From Aureliella helgolandensis (GTDB lineage: Bacteria > Planctomycetota > Planctomycetia > Pirellulales > Pirellulaceae), in assembly GCF_007752135.1 (NCBI RefSeq), contig NZ_CP036298.1:5332001-5396000 (forward strand): 64,000 nt of DNA. Direction: 5' to 3'. Of this stretch, positions 1 through 9,713 are shown piece after piece (the first letter of the stretch is position 1; the number at the start of each line of letters is the position of its first letter). The position numbers were made by a program, and so were the translations under genes. Under the pieces are notes generated by a model, which was not told where the DNA came from, did not search any database, and saw only the letters and a list, made by a program, of their open reading frames with translations.

Positions 1-94
1 CTTGCGGCAACCGGTAATTTTTCGACTTGCCTTCGGCTCACCGCTTACGAATCCTACAGCGGGTTCCACCTCCTCTGCAAACTAAACAGAGCAG

Positions 95-1330
95 ATGAAC
101 GCAATAGAATTCGACAAGCTGTATCGTGACAGTTCGCGGAAAGTGTTTGCAACACTTGTTCGCCTGTTGGGTGATTTTGACATGGCAGAAGAAGCCATGC
201 ATGAGGCGTTCGCTGCCGCGCTTGAGCAATGGAGCAATCAAGGAATGCCGGCAAATCCAACGTCGTGGTTAGTCTCGACCGGACGGTTCAAAGCCATCGA
301 CTCAATGCGTCGGCGCGCACGGCTAAGGGACCTGCAACCGGAGGTTGCGTTACGATTATCAGAGATCGAGGCCGCCAATCATTCACTGGCGGAGCATGAC
401 ATCCAAGACGATCGCTTGCGATTGATTTTTACATGCTGCCATCCCGCTATTGCCCCCAAGGTGCAGATTCCGCTTACCCTGCGAGAAGTATGCGGCATGA
501 CGACGGAAGAGATTGCCCGCGCCTTCCTAATGGCCCCCTCAACGTTGGCGCAGCGGATCGTCCGAGGGAAGGCGAAAATTCGTGATGCGCGCATTCCGTT
601 CGTGATTCCCTCGCTGGCGGACTTACCAGCACGACTCGATTCCGTCCTGACCGTTATCTATCTCGTCTTCAACGAAGGCTATTCGGCGTCAAGTGGCGCA
701 AGCTTGATACGTACGGATCTATCGGACGAAGCAATTCGACTCAATCGCTTGCTATTGGAATTGCTACCGGATCCGGAAGTGCTGGGTCTGTTGGCTTTGA
801 TGCTCTTGCACGAATCGAGGCGCGAGGCGAGACTCGATCAAGATCACAACATCGTCTTGCTGGAAGAGCAGAATCGCCAGCTGTGGAAACAGGAGTTGAT
901 TGGCGAAGGCAAGCAACTCATCGACCAAGCGCTCCGATCCCGACGCTTTGGAGTCTACACCATTCAAGCCGCCATCTCCGCCGTGCATTCCGATGCCCAA
1001 GTCGCCGCAGAAACCGACTGGCCACAAATCGTGGCCTTGTACGACATACTGCTCCGCGCGGAGCCGTCCCCTATCGTGGAACTGAACCGCGCTGTAGCGA
1101 TTGCCATGCGGGATGGTCCTGCCGCAGGATTGGCAATTATTGACAAAATCCTCAAGCGAGGGGAACTACGAGAGTACTCATTGGCCCATGCGGCGCGCGG
1201 TGAGCTTCTACGACGAGTCGGACAACCAGCTGACGCTAAAATCGCATTTGAACAGGCGTTGAAATTGGCCCAGCAAGAAACCGAGCAACGTTTCTTGCGT
1301 CAAAAGATCACATTGCTCACCTCCAACTAG
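95..1330 (+). CDS. ECF RNA polymerase sigma factor, ECF42-like with C-terminal TPR-like extension
   Basis: The 411-aa protein has sigma region 2 at about residues 5-85 (FDMAEEAMHEAF, then a TSWLVSTGRFKAID segment) and region 4 at about 125-168 (LREVCGMTTEEIARAF followed by the helix APSTLAQRIVRGK). A long C-terminal domain of about 230 residues contains IVELNRAVAIA and an Ala-rich helical end typical of the ECF42 group, whose extension is TPR-like and takes the place of a classical anti-sigma partner. It would direct RNA polymerase to a small regulon. ECF42 genes usually sit beside a small DGPF/YCII-domain protein; if one exists here it lies to the left of the window, because the first 94 bases show no recognisable product. 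The ATG at 95 gives the full region 2, so this start is favoured. Family assignment is firm; the regulon is unknown. Confidence 0.9.
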   Translation: MNAIEFDKLYRDSSRKVFATLVRLLGDFDMAEEAMHEAFAAALEQWSNQGMPANPTSWLVSTGRFKAIDSMRRRARLRDLQPEVALRLSEIEAANHSLAEHDIQDDRLRLIFTCCHPAIAPKVQIPLTLREVCGMTTEEIARAFLMAPSTLAQRIVRGKAKIRDARIPFVIPSLADLPARLDSVLTVIYLVFNEGYSASSGASLIRTDLSDEAIRLNRLLLELLPDPEVLGLLALMLLHESRREARLDQDHNIVLLEEQNRQLWKQELIGEGKQLIDQALRSRRFGVYTIQAAISAVHSDAQVAAETDWPQIVALYDILLRAEPSPIVELNRAVAIAMRDGPAAGLAIIDKILKRGELREYSLAHAARGELLRRVGQPADAKIAFEQALKLAQQETEQRFLRQKITLLTSN

Positions 1331-1384
1331 CAGTAAGCGGGCGATGTTCACGCAAACTCAACTTGCCATTCCGTGAACCGCGGA

Positions 1385-2230
1385 GCACCCTCCATTGCAA
1401 CCCGCCGCGTGAGCAAGGAGAGATTGACAACGCCAGCAAGCAACAGCCAGCAGCATCAGAGCAAGTTCACACCATAACCATCGCCTGCAAACCCAAGTCC
1501 TTTCTAACGCAGCGGGTTACGACTTTCTCGCCAGTCCAACTTCCACGGCCACCCTCCATTGCAACCCGCCGCGTAAGCAAGGAGAGACTGACTATCCCAG
1601 CAAGCAACAGCCAGCAGCGTCAGAGTAAGTTCACACTAAAACCACCGCCTGCAAACCCAAGTCCTTGCTAATGCAGCGTGTCACGATTGCACTCACCAGC
1701 CCAACAATCATCCACCCTCCATTGCAACCCGCCGCGTAAGCAAGGAGCGACCGACAACGCCAGCAAGCAACAGCCAACAGCATCAGAGCAAGTTCACACC
1801 ATAACCATCGCCTGCAAACCCAAGTCCTTGCTAACGCAGCGTGTCACGATTGCACTCACCAGCCCAACAATCATACACCCTCCATTGCCGCCCGCCGCGT
1901 AAGCAAGGAGAGACTGACAACGCCAGCAAGCAACAGCCAGCAGCGTCAGAGTAAGTTCACACCAAAACCACCGCCTGCAAACCCAAGTCCTTGCTAATGC
2001 AGCGTGTCACGATTGCACTCACCAGCCCAACAATCATACACCCTCCATTGCCGCCCGCCGCGTAAGCAAGGAGCGACTGACAACGCCAGCAAGCAACATC
2101 CAGCAGCATCAGAGCAAGTTCACACCATAACCATCGCCTGCATGTCCCACGTCCTTGCTAACGCAGCGGGTTACGCTTGCGATTACCAGCCCAACCACCA
2201 GGAGCCATTCTCAATCGCCGCGTGAGCAGG
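1385..2230 (+). repeat. Tandem array of five ~163-bp repeats with inverted arms
   Basis: Five copies begin with CCCTCCATTG at 1388, 1552, 1715, 1878 and 2041 (spacing 164, 163, 163, 163); a sixth degenerate start lies near 2205. Each copy has a 5' arm like CCGCCGCGTAAGCAAGGA and, about 90-100 bp later, a 3' arm like TCCTTGCTAACGCAGCGG. These are reverse complements apart from two positions, so every unit could fold into a long hairpin. A less conserved linker (TCACCAGCCCAACAATC) joins the units. Short open frames across the array follow the repeat and are not credible genes. The same unit occurs again at 5.6-6.0 kb in the same orientation. Confidence 0.9.
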
Positions 2231-2419
2231 GCGTCCTACGTGCCTACCGCGCTGTCCCAGCACATAACGAGACGCCCGAGATTCCTCCCTGACTCGTACA
2301 ATGCAAACTCCAGCCTGCCTATCCGACACACTGTGTTTTCAACGAGGGCGAGCTTAAACTAGCTATTTGCCAGATCCGACAATGGCCTGATGAGGTCATT
2401 CGCCGAGAAAGGGTTCGGA

Positions 2420-3193
2420 TCAATTAGACAGACGAGTTCTTTTGATCGCTCCAAAGGCAGCAAAGCAGGAATTCTTGTGCAGGAGTTCGACGCTTGAGAA
2501 ACCGACTCGGCGTAGGAGATCGAGTTGATAAGTCACTGGACGCGGCGAATCCTCTTGGTCGATATAGGCGAAGACTTGGTCGCGATACTCATCGCCCCCC
2601 AGCTCGCTGAGGTAATGGCCGTACCGGAGCCACATCATGCCCTGAATCACGTCGGTCTCGTGCCCAACGAGATCCGTAATCCACACCGATCCTCCGGGTG
2701 CAAGTAGACGATAGATCTTCTCAAAAGCAGCCAACCAGTCGGCATCGTCTCGCAAGTGGTGCAGCACAGCCGCGGCCAAGATCACGTCAAAGGATCCTGC
2801 CGGCAATTCGGCAACGCGAAAGTCGCCATGATGAACTCGGAGCTCTCCCACCCCTGCTTGGCGGACACGCTCCTCAGCTCGCACCAACATCGGTTGGCTC
2901 AAATCTACTAGGTCGATGTCAAAATGCCTGCCATAGACTTGTCGAAGTCGAATTGTATTGTTGCCCGCACCACAACCGACATCGAGCACACGGCGAATGG
3001 TGGTCGTAGAGGCAACCGCCGCATGGGTTATCAGCTCCATGGCTAGCGGTGCGTCGATCGTCGCCGACTGACCTGTCTCCAAATCACTGAAGCGTTCCAC
3101 GTCGCTGTCGAATCGCCGGCGGATCTCCTCGACAGTCGACTTGTCTTGCAAGCTGGTCGGTTTATGGTACTTCATCAATTCACACCCGTTCAT
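2420..3193 (-). CDS. Class I SAM-dependent methyltransferase
   Basis: The 257-aa protein carries SAM-binding motif I (RVLDVGCGAGNN, about residues 68-79), an acidic strand-2 end (DIDLVDLS), a motif with HHGDFR, and motif IV-V (SFDVILAAAVLHHL, then LAPGGSVWITDL). This is a Rossmann-fold Methyltransf_11/25-type enzyme. The C-terminal part (FAYIDQEDSPRP, then LLRRVGFSSVELL) resembles small-molecule or CmoA-like methyltransferases, but the substrate cannot be read from the sequence. The first Met gives MNGCELMKYH; Met7 is an equally possible start. It stands alone on the minus strand, with the repeat array downstream and about 630 bp without a gene upstream. Confidence 0.85.
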   Translation of the reverse strand: MNGCELMKYHKPTSLQDKSTVEEIRRRFDSDVERFSDLETGQSATIDAPLAMELITHAAVASTTTIRRVLDVGCGAGNNTIRLRQVYGRHFDIDLVDLSQPMLVRAEERVRQAGVGELRVHHGDFRVAELPAGSFDVILAAAVLHHLRDDADWLAAFEKIYRLLAPGGSVWITDLVGHETDVIQGMMWLRYGHYLSELGGDEYRDQVFAYIDQEDSPRPVTYQLDLLRRVGFSSVELLHKNSCFAAFGAIKRTRLSN

Positions 3194-3819
3194 CCAAGTT
3201 TGATTGAGACGCTTCCAAGATCGGTTGTCATAGTTTTCTGGCTAATGAGCGACAAGTCCCACGGCTATTGCGCCGCCGACGGGCAAGGCATTCCCATGGC
3301 AATCACACATGCACACCGCTGACACAACGACGCGAGAGGACAGCCCCCAGACTTGATCGCCACGCAATCGGCTAAGGGGAACTAGTTAGCCAACCTCATC
3401 CTTCCAACCGCCTCGATTTGTTCGAACATTGAGCATACGGCCTAGGCCCCCCATAATACTCTCCAACTTCGATCCAACGAAGTACTGTCACCACCACTTC
3501 CCAGAGAATCAGTTTGCGATCCTCCTGCATCCTCCAGAACTTTTCGAGTTCAGCTGGCCGAATATTCCCCGGTTGGGTACCAGCCTGTGCTAACTCGCGC
3601 AGGACATTCGGCTTGGTAGACTTGCCTAGGGCTCGGGGATGGCGAGAGGTCCGAGCGACTTTGAACTATAACGGAACGGCTCGGCCTAAACGAGTGCCTG
3701 CTCAGCCGATTCGAGAAACAGAGGCTGCATCGCCGACGTCTCCCTATGGACCGCTGAGACAAAGTACAGTGAACCGCATTTTGCTAGGTTCGTTAAGGAT
3801 CGGCAAAAAGAGCTAGCGT
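3194..3819. other. Intergenic stretch, no gene recognised
   Basis: Short frames here (for example 3514-3816 on plus) show no recognisable motif, low-complexity pattern or plausible ribosome site. It should contain the promoter of the methyltransferase and the 3' end of the DUF2071 transcript. Confidence 0.5.
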
Positions 3820-4554
3820 TTAACCGCAACGCACCGGCATCCATGCGCATACCTTGACCGGTTGTGCAACCAGTAGATGCGGCTGGCCCGTTAGATCGAA
3901 TTGCCACGGATTTCCCATCGTGTTCTGCCGCATTCTCCAACTCGCACTGGATAGCGTCCAAGAGGCGTGATCGATCTCGCCTCTGCAAACGCGTCCGTGG
4001 CGGTCGATACTGTAGAGGCAGTAACGGGCGGTTAGCCAAAACTCCAACGTTCCAGGTCGAGCGTGGAACGGTTTGCCAACGCATTGATAACTTGCATCAA
4101 AGCTCGCCGGTGGCTCCCCACACTGCGTCCTCTCACTGCGGTATCGAATTGCCGATGCATCCTCCTTGCTCAACGACATTTTGGCATCCATGTAAGGCAA
4201 ATGATACGTAGCTCGTGCGGCGCGAACTGCAAACCAACTTGCAGCATCCAATGAGAAAAACCACACTCCAGGTTTTCCGTCCAGCGTGACATAGGTGCGA
4301 ACATTCAGCTCCAAAAAGCTACTCAAGATCGGAATGGACGGGCAGCACCTCGGCCTCACATTCGACATCAAGAATGGAACTACTCCCACCCAAGCTTGCC
4401 CATCCCGAATATCCAATTGGAGCCCGTCGGGTAACAGCGAAGCAAGGACGGAGGGTTCGACCGGCCAATGCGCGAACAGTAATTTAGACCACATCATCTG
4501 TAAAACCCAAGGCTGCTTGGGTAAATCCCAAGTTCGATCACTTGCTGCGGCCAT
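3820..4554 (-). CDS. DUF2071 (YqjF/COG3361 family) protein
   Basis: This 244-aa protein matches the DUF2071 family in pattern: an N-terminal [13 protein letters not shown] segment, [22 protein letters not shown], then [25 protein letters not shown], and a Tyr-rich C-terminal half ([11 protein letters not shown]). Family members are single-domain soluble proteins of about 230-250 aa without a settled function, so length is normal. Its start overlaps the end of the upstream SDR gene by 17 bp, which implies translational coupling and one transcript. The pairing with a TIGR01777-type nucleotide-sugar-epimerase-like protein suggests a shared task, but the sequence does not say which. Confidence 0.85.
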   Translation of the reverse strand: MAAASDRTWDLPKQPWVLQMMWSKLLFAHWPVEPSVLASLLPDGLQLDIRDGQAWVGVVPFLMSNVRPRCCPSIPILSSFLELNVRTYVTLDGKPGVWFFSLDAASWFAVRAARATYHLPYMDAKMSLSKEDASAIRYRSERTQCGEPPASFDASYQCVGKPFHARPGTLEFWLTARYCLYSIDRHGRVCRGEIDHASWTLSSASWRMRQNTMGNPWQFDLTGQPHLLVAQPVKVCAWMPVRCG

Positions 4555-5482
4555 AAAGCTCTCTCAATGCCCCCTCCAGTTCGGGAAATTGAAACACAAA
4601 TCCATTTTCCGACAGTCGCTGCGATTTTACGTAACGCCCGTAGAGAGCCAGTTCTGGGTCGGTGCGAAACAGGAGTGGAGCTCCGACACGGACCATCCAA
4701 GCAGCCGCGGGCAGGCCGAAGGGCACGCCCAGGACTCGACGAAGCGTCCTCATAAACTCAACTTGCGAGACAGGGGCAGGCGCGGAGGCAATGTAAACAC
4801 CCGACACGGAATCGTCCACAATGGCCTTGGAAAACAAGTTGTTCAAGTCCGCTTCGTGAATCCATGAAAATCCCTGCGTCCCCAGACCGACTCGACCACC
4901 GAATCCAAGCATTGCAAGCAACCGCAACGCTGCCAAGGCACCGCCGCCTGCCCCTCGATCTCGGCCGACAACAAAGCTAGTGCGAAGAATGACGCCACGT
5001 TGCTCGGGCAACTTGCTTTCCGCAAACTCTGCTTCCCAGGCACGCCCCACGGTCGGGGCAAACCCTATCCCCTCATGAGCCTGCTCAGTGCATACGACTG
5101 CTGCAGGGTCGCCATAGATGTGCGCGGTACTCATCTGCACCCATACCGGAGGTGGAGACCTGAGATCCCGCATAGCTATCCCCAGCACCCGAGTCGATTC
5201 GACCCGGGAGCGCAAAATCTCATCCTGGTGATCGGGGGTCTTTATGCAGTTGACCGTTCGCCCTGCCAAGTTGATCACGGCATCGGCACCCTCGAGCACA
5301 CCGATCCAGTCCCCAGACGTTCGACCGTCCCAGTTCGTATGTTTCCAATTGCCGAACAGTTTTGGTCGTGAACGCGAAAGAATCGCCACCGCCGCACCCA
5401 AGCTCGCGAAATGTGACGCCAGCGAACTGCCGAGAAATCCACTCCCTCCTGCGATAACAACGGCCTTTCCGTTTAGCTCCAT
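4538..5482 (-). CDS. TIGR01777-family NAD(P)-dependent epimerase-like oxidoreductase (extended SDR)
   Basis: The 314-aa protein opens with a Rossmann glycine motif ([13 protein letters not shown], about residues 8-20) and has the atypical-SDR signature [11 protein letters not shown], then [18 protein letters not shown] in place of a classical YxxxK site, and [13 protein letters not shown]. The C-terminal [16 protein letters not shown] to [11 protein letters not shown] segment corresponds to DUF1731. This set defines the YfcH/SULA-like TIGR01777 family, whose substrate is unknown; a plant member is an epimerase-like cell-division protein. It is the first gene of a two-gene operon with the overlapping DUF2071 gene. 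Length is normal for the family. Confidence 0.9.
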   Translation of the reverse strand: MELNGKAVVIAGGSGFLGSSLASHFASLGAAVAILSRSRPKLFGNWKHTNWDGRTSGDWIGVLEGADAVINLAGRTVNCIKTPDHQDEILRSRVESTRVLGIAMRDLRSPPPVWVQMSTAHIYGDPAAVVCTEQAHEGIGFAPTVGRAWEAEFAESKLPEQRGVILRTSFVVGRDRGAGGGALAALRLLAMLGFGGRVGLGTQGFSWIHEADLNNLFSKAIVDDSVSGVYIASAPAPVSQVEFMRTLRRVLGVPFGLPAAAWMVRVGAPLLFRTDPELALYGRYVKSQRLSENGFVFQFPELEGALRELYGRSK

Positions 5483-5614
5483 GCTGGCACTCGCATCTAT
5501 GGATTCCTCAATTCATCACGCAGCTCTCTGATCACCGCTCTCTTTGACCGCAATGCGGAATGCAGCTTAACTCCTAAGCTACTGGAATCCAGGCAATTCT
5601 TCGAAAACAGTTTT

Positions 5615-6040
5615 CTCGCCAGCCCAACCACCAGGAGCCCCCTCCATCGCAACCCGCCGCGTGAGCAAGGAGAGATTGACATCGCAGCAAGCAACAGCCA
5701 GCAGCATCAGAGCGGGTTCACACCTCAACCATCGCCCACATATCTAACGTCCTTGCTCACACTGCGTGTCACGATTGTACTCACCAGCCCAACCACATGA
5801 AGACACCCTCCATTGCAACCCGCCGCGTGAGCAAGGAGAGATTGACAACGCCAGCAAGCAACAGCCAGCAGCATCAGAGCGGGTTCACACCTCAACCATC
5901 GCCCGCTTATCTAACGTCCTTGCTCACCCAGCGTGTCACGATTGTACTCACCAGCCCAACCACATGAAGACACCCTCCATTGCAACCCGCCGCGTAAGCA
6001 AGGAGAGATTGATAACGCCAGCAAGCAACAGATGGAAGCA
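5615..6040 (+). repeat. Second array of the ~165-bp inverted-arm repeat (three copies)
   Basis: Copies start at 5640, 5806 and 5973 (spacing 166 and 167) with the same CCCTCCATYGCAACCC opening and AGCAAGGAGAGATTGA continuation as the array at 1.4-2.2 kb. Right arms read TCCTTGCTCAC near 5749 and 5917. The last copy breaks off around 6030 inside CAGCAAGCAACAG. The array lies between the convergent-free ends of the SDR gene promoter and cydB, so it is intergenic like the first one. Confidence 0.88.
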
Positions 6041-6127
6041 ACAGTTACGGGGCGGCGCACAGGCCGAGGATGCCGGGACAGTGGTGGCAGCTGACCGAGG
6101 GGAGCGACCGTCCTGCAATTCCTAGCC

Positions 6128-6177
6128 GCAATTGGCTCTCAGCGTAAACGTCTGGCTAGAAACTAGCGACCAATTGC
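6128..6177 (-). terminator. Possible hairpin terminator downstream of cydB
   Basis: GCAATTGG (6128-6135) pairs with CCAATTGC (6170-6177), and a smaller hairpin GCTAGAAACTAGC sits between them. It lies about 20 bp past the cydB stop. No clear U-tract follows, so this is tentative. Confidence 0.3.
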
Positions 6178-6199
6178 AGACGATGGTATCTGAGCACCT

Positions 6200-7228
6200 T
6201 TAGTAACTGTGCGTGTCGAGCTTCACTTTTCCACGGAAGATCCAATAGACAATCACCGTGTAGCTGAGAACGCACGGCATCCCCAATCCCGCAATTAGGA
6301 GCATTATTTGAAGGGTATTCTGACTGCTCCTAGCGTTGTACAGGGTAATGCTGTACGCAGGGTCAAGTGTTGAAAGCATGAGGTTTGGAAAGATGGCGAC
6401 GCTGAAAAGTGTCGCTAGAGCCAAAATCACCATCGAAGACGAGAAGAACGCATATAGGGGCTTCCCCAAACTCATTGCGCGGGGGATGTTCAGTACAGCT
6501 AGAGCATTGAGAGCGGGAACGACCCAGAGGATAGGATTCGCCGCAATATTTTCGGTGGCATGCGGTACGTGCCACCACGTTGCAAGGGTAACCACGACGT
6601 ACAAGCTGGCAAAGACTAAAAAGAGTGGGGTGATCGCCTTCCGCAACCTCGCTTGCAACTCCTCTTCCGTCTTTAGGTAAAGGTAAATTGCACCATGCAG
6701 CGCAAACATGGAAGTCGTCAGCGCCCCAACCAGCAAGGGATACCAATAAATCTGGCTGAGCAAACTACCTTCATAGTGATACTTTGGGCCAAGTTCCATT
6801 CCGGCCATAATATTTCCTGCTGCGATACCAAGCAGGGCTGCTGCTGTAAATGAGGAAAGAAAAAATCCAGCATCCCACAGTTTCCTCCACGCTTTCGCGT
6901 GCACTTTGGAGCGGAATTCGAGACTTACGGCACGTCCGATCAGACAGGTGAGCAGCAGAAAGAACGCCGTGTAGAAACTGCTAAAGACCGTCGCATAGGC
7001 GACCGGAAATGCAGCAAACAGTGCTCCTCCAAAAGTTACCAGCCAGACTTCGTTACCGTCCCAAAGCGGTCCAATCGAATTCATCACCAAACGACGTTCT
7101 CGATCGTCTTTGGCAATAAACGGATGTAGAATTCCAACTCCCAAATCGAAGCCATCGAGGATCACGTAACCGCACAGCAGCACACCTAGCAAAACAAACC
7201 AGATCAGGGTCAGAGTGTCGTAGCTCAT
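6200..7228 (-). CDS. cydB: Cytochrome bd quinol oxidase subunit II
   Basis: The 342-aa membrane protein begins with the CydB signature GYVILDGFDLGVG and continues with NSIGPLWDGNEVWLV and FGGALFAAFPVAYA, the most conserved CydB segments. About eight hydrophobic helices follow, with charged loops at the expected spacing. CydB is the structural partner of CydA in the terminal oxidase that oxidises quinol and reduces O2 without pumping protons, in the cytoplasmic membrane. Its ATG overlaps the cydA stop as ATGA (7225-7228), so the two are translationally coupled. No CydX-like small ORF or cydDC transporter genes were seen next to it. Confidence 0.97.
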   Translation of the reverse strand: MSYDTLTLIWFVLLGVLLCGYVILDGFDLGVGILHPFIAKDDRERRLVMNSIGPLWDGNEVWLVTFGGALFAAFPVAYATVFSSFYTAFFLLLTCLIGRAVSLEFRSKVHAKAWRKLWDAGFFLSSFTAAALLGIAAGNIMAGMELGPKYHYEGSLLSQIYWYPLLVGALTTSMFALHGAIYLYLKTEEELQARLRKAITPLFLVFASLYVVVTLATWWHVPHATENIAANPILWVVPALNALAVLNIPRAMSLGKPLYAFFSSSMVILALATLFSVAIFPNLMLSTLDPAYSITLYNARSSQNTLQIMLLIAGLGMPCVLSYTVIVYWIFRGKVKLDTHSY

Positions 7229-8694
7229 CGTGTTTCCTCGTCCATCATCGAACTGTAGGATGTTCCTCGGTGGCCCATAGCCCTGGCCAACGATTCCTTG
7301 GAATGCAGGCGGTGATGCTGCTCCAATTCCTCCACGGTCTCAGGACCATGCTGAATCTTATGGTTAAGTACAAATACCCAAACTGCAAATAGCAGCGAGT
7401 AAATGATACCGAACAAAATGATCGAACTGAGAACTTGTTCTGCAGTCACCGACTCGCTCAACCCATCGGCAGTTCGCATCCCCATCATTTCCACACCGTC
7501 CTGTACTGAGGGGTAGACGACCCAAGGTTGCCGCCCGACCTCCGCTGTGACCCAGCCAGCTTGATTTGCCGTCATGGCGGCCAACGGCATCAGCACGATG
7601 ATCCACATCAACCAGCGCTGTCGTTCAAACGTGCCTCGGTACCAAAACCAGCACCCCAAAATTGCCACGGCAATCATCAGTGTCCCCATGGCAACCATCA
7701 GGTGAAACGTCTGAAATGGCAACCAAACGGGCGGGTGTTCAGAGCTGGGAATCTGGTCCAGCCCTGGAACGGGTGTAGTAAGGTCGCTATAGACCATCAA
7801 ACTGAGTAGGTAAGGTATCTGGAGCCCGTAATGGACGGTTTCCTCTTCAGCGTCGGGCCAGCCGAAAACGTACAGCCCCGTCGGTTCGTCGGTCGTGTGA
7901 AAGTGTGCTTCGATCGCACCGAGTTTTGCAGGCTGTGTTTCCACGAGTTTCTTTGCGGAATCATGCCCGGTCAGTGCGGCGAGGAACGTAAACAGCAATG
8001 CCGTTGGTAAGGCGATCGACAAACAACGCTTGGCGACGTCTTCATGTCGCTTCTTCAACAAGTAGAATGAGCTAACTGACGCGACAAAGAAAGCGCCCAG
8101 CACCAACGCTCCGATTACCGTATGAGTCAACCGATCTACCGATGAAGGGTTGAACACCATCGCCCAAAAGTCCGTTACCTCGGCGCGAGGCATCATCTCG
8201 CCTTGGACGTCATGCCAAACGATATGGTAACCAGCCGGAGTTTGTTGCCAACTGTTGGCAACGACGATCCAAACCGCACTAAAGACGCTGCCTAGGAAAA
8301 CCATCAAAGTGCTAAACAAATGCATCATAGGCCCAACGCGGTCCCAGCCAAATACTAGCACCGCCAGAAACCCGCTCTCCAGAAAGAACGCAAAGATTCC
8401 CTCTGCCGCCAGTGCAGAACCGAACACATCCCCGACAAACCGCGAATAGGCGGCCCAGTTCGTCCCAAACTCAAACTCCATCACTAATCCCGTGGCTACG
8501 CCCAGCGCAAAGTTGACGGCAAAGACACGCGTCCAGAATCGTGCGGCAGCCTCCCATGCGAGATTCTTTGTCCGCACATAAGCCAATTCGCACAAAAAGA
8601 GCTGCAAGCCCAATCCGATTGATAATGGTGGAAACAGATAGTGGAACATAATCGTTCCAGCAAACTGCAGGCGACTGAGTAGTTCTACGTCCAC
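7225..8694 (-). CDS. cydA: Cytochrome bd quinol oxidase subunit I, probable GTG start
   Basis: Conserved CydA features are present in order: [20 protein letters not shown] with the haem ligand His, [12 protein letters not shown] with the second His, [11 protein letters not shown] of the quinol Q-loop, and [13 protein letters not shown]. The Q-loop lacks the roughly 60-residue insertion found in the E. coli enzyme, so this is a short-Q-loop type. The frame is open to an ATG at 8739, but homologues start at [14 protein letters not shown] at 8694 preceded by AAGG about seven bases upstream gives exactly that start (489 aa), so I prefer it over the ATG that adds 15 residues. It is the first gene of the cydAB operon. 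Confidence 0.93.
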   Translation of the reverse strand: MDVELLSRLQFAGTIMFHYLFPPLSIGLGLQLFLCELAYVRTKNLAWEAAARFWTRVFAVNFALGVATGLVMEFEFGTNWAAYSRFVGDVFGSALAAEGIFAFFLESGFLAVLVFGWDRVGPMMHLFSTLMVFLGSVFSAVWIVVANSWQQTPAGYHIVWHDVQGEMMPRAEVTDFWAMVFNPSSVDRLTHTVIGALVLGAFFVASVSSFYLLKKRHEDVAKRCLSIALPTALLFTFLAALTGHDSAKKLVETQPAKLGAIEAHFHTTDEPTGLYVFGWPDAEEETVHYGLQIPYLLSLMVYSDLTTPVPGLDQIPSSEHPPVWLPFQTFHLMVAMGTLMIAVAILGCWFWYRGTFERQRWLMWIIVLMPLAAMTANQAGWVTAEVGRQPWVVYPSVQDGVEMMGMRTADGLSESVTAEQVLSSIILFGIIYSLLFAVWVFVLNHKIQHGPETVEELEQHHRLHSKESLARAMGHRGTSYSSMMDEETR

Positions 8695-8739
8695 GAGATG
8701 CCTTGCTTTCCTGAAGATCGATTGATGCGGGACCGCCAA

Positions 8740-9230
8740 GCTGCATCATATCTGCGATGTTGAGTGGCATAAAGGCTAGATGAATACCGTGGATGCAGTC
8801 GGACGACTGTATTGCGGCGGTTTCTTGTCGCATCCTCGCAGAGGCTCTTAGCTTCCCTGGCCCTTTTCCGACTAGTGCTTCAACTATATTTCCCTTTGGG
8901 GTAGGAGGTAGTCAACGAGACAGCGCGCCCCCCAGCGTCACAGGCTCATTGCGTTTCTCAGTGCCCATCCCGCCAAACTCAGTACCGCAACTGAGTACTG
9001 CCAACTCAATGCCGCCTAACTCAGCGTCTCCTCCTGCCGCGATAGACACCGCTGTCGTACCAGGCGACCAATCTCGACGTGTCGCCGACAATGCTGCCCC
9101 GAACGACCACTAGCATCTCAACTCGCACGTCACGATGCAGTGCCCAAAGACCAGAAAATACGCAGGCACGAGCCCCAATGGAATGCCCCCATTTACTGTA
9201 TCAGGGGTTATGACAGGTTTGTTTAGGAAA
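8740..9230. other. Intergenic region upstream of cydA
   Basis: No gene is recognised. A plus-strand frame at 8793-9113 is Pro/Ser-rich and covers several short near-repeats of AACTCAGT around 8965-9030; it has no homology signal I can see. The cydA promoter should lie at the left side of this stretch. Confidence 0.4.
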
Positions 9231-9234
9231 AACG

Positions 9235-9400
9235 TTACGGTTCAGGTTGTTCGCTGTGCTGGTGGAGTGGAGTGAGCGCAGCGATCGGAACGGAATCGGC
9301 ACAGCGAAGTGCGAACTCCGTGGGAGTCAGGTAACCAAGCGAACTGTGTGGCCGGTGTAGTCTTCGCGCCAGGCTCTTGCCTGGACCCGTGCAACCCACG
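9235..9400 (-). pseudogene. IS3-family transposase C-terminal relic
   Basis: The minus strand encodes RPHSSLGYLTPTEFALRC followed by a short tail, which is the standard C-terminal end of the IS3 (OrfB, rve integrase) transposase. The preceding conserved segment AWREDYTGH is in another frame, so a frameshift separates it from RPHSSLGY. Only about 55 codons remain; the catalytic DDE residues are absent apart from the terminal region. A sequence CCTGTCATAACCCC at about 9200-9215 may mark the old element end. Confidence 0.8.
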
Positions 9401-9441
9401 CGGTGAGGACCAACGCAATCAACTGGCGGCAAGTCAACAAT

Positions 9442-9650
9442 GCGCTATTCATTGGTGATCCTGGTAGTTGGGACAAGCGGATGCTGTGGACGGCGGATAT
9501 TTTCCCCGCCCCGCACAAGACTGGGCATTGGGGAATGTTCTACACGAGATTGTCTCGTCGCGACCAACGCAAGTACCAGAGGCTCGGTCTAGCTACCAGC
9601 AACTATTTATTCGATTGGCGAAAGTCGCCAGTGCACTGGGAGGATCATAG
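9442..9650 (+). pseudogene. Glycoside hydrolase (GH32/GH43-like beta-propeller) relic
   Basis: The plus-strand frame reads ALFIGDPGSWDKRMLWTADIF, then HWGMFYTRLSRRD and YQRLGLATSNYLFDWRK. This LWTxDI...MFYT...RLGLATSxDLFxW series is the blade pattern of five-bladed propeller glycosidases such as GH32 and GH43. Only about 70 residues remain, with no start or stop of its own, wedged between the IS3 relic and the CE15 pseudogene. I read it as a deletion remnant of a secreted polysaccharide-degrading enzyme; the exact family is uncertain. Confidence 0.6.
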
Positions 9651-9713
9651 CGGCCCGAAGGATTCCCAGCGAGTCAAAGATGCAGTGCGACAAAGTCGAG
9701 CAACCTAATCCGA

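Noticed and set aside
1-94. Possible end of a YCII/DGPF gene, the usual ECF42 neighbour
   Set aside because: The 27 codons before TAA at 83-85 do not resemble the family end.
1385-2230. CRISPR-like periodicity
   Set aside because: The repeating unit is the whole 163 bp; there are no short identical repeats with variable spacers and no cas genes.
1363-2362. Several plus-strand open frames rich in ATRRVSKERL-like text
   Set aside because: They are translations of the tandem repeat, change with each unit and have no ribosome site.
8793-9113. 106-codon plus frame upstream of cydA
   Set aside because: Ser/Pro low-complexity sequence over short direct repeats, no start signal.
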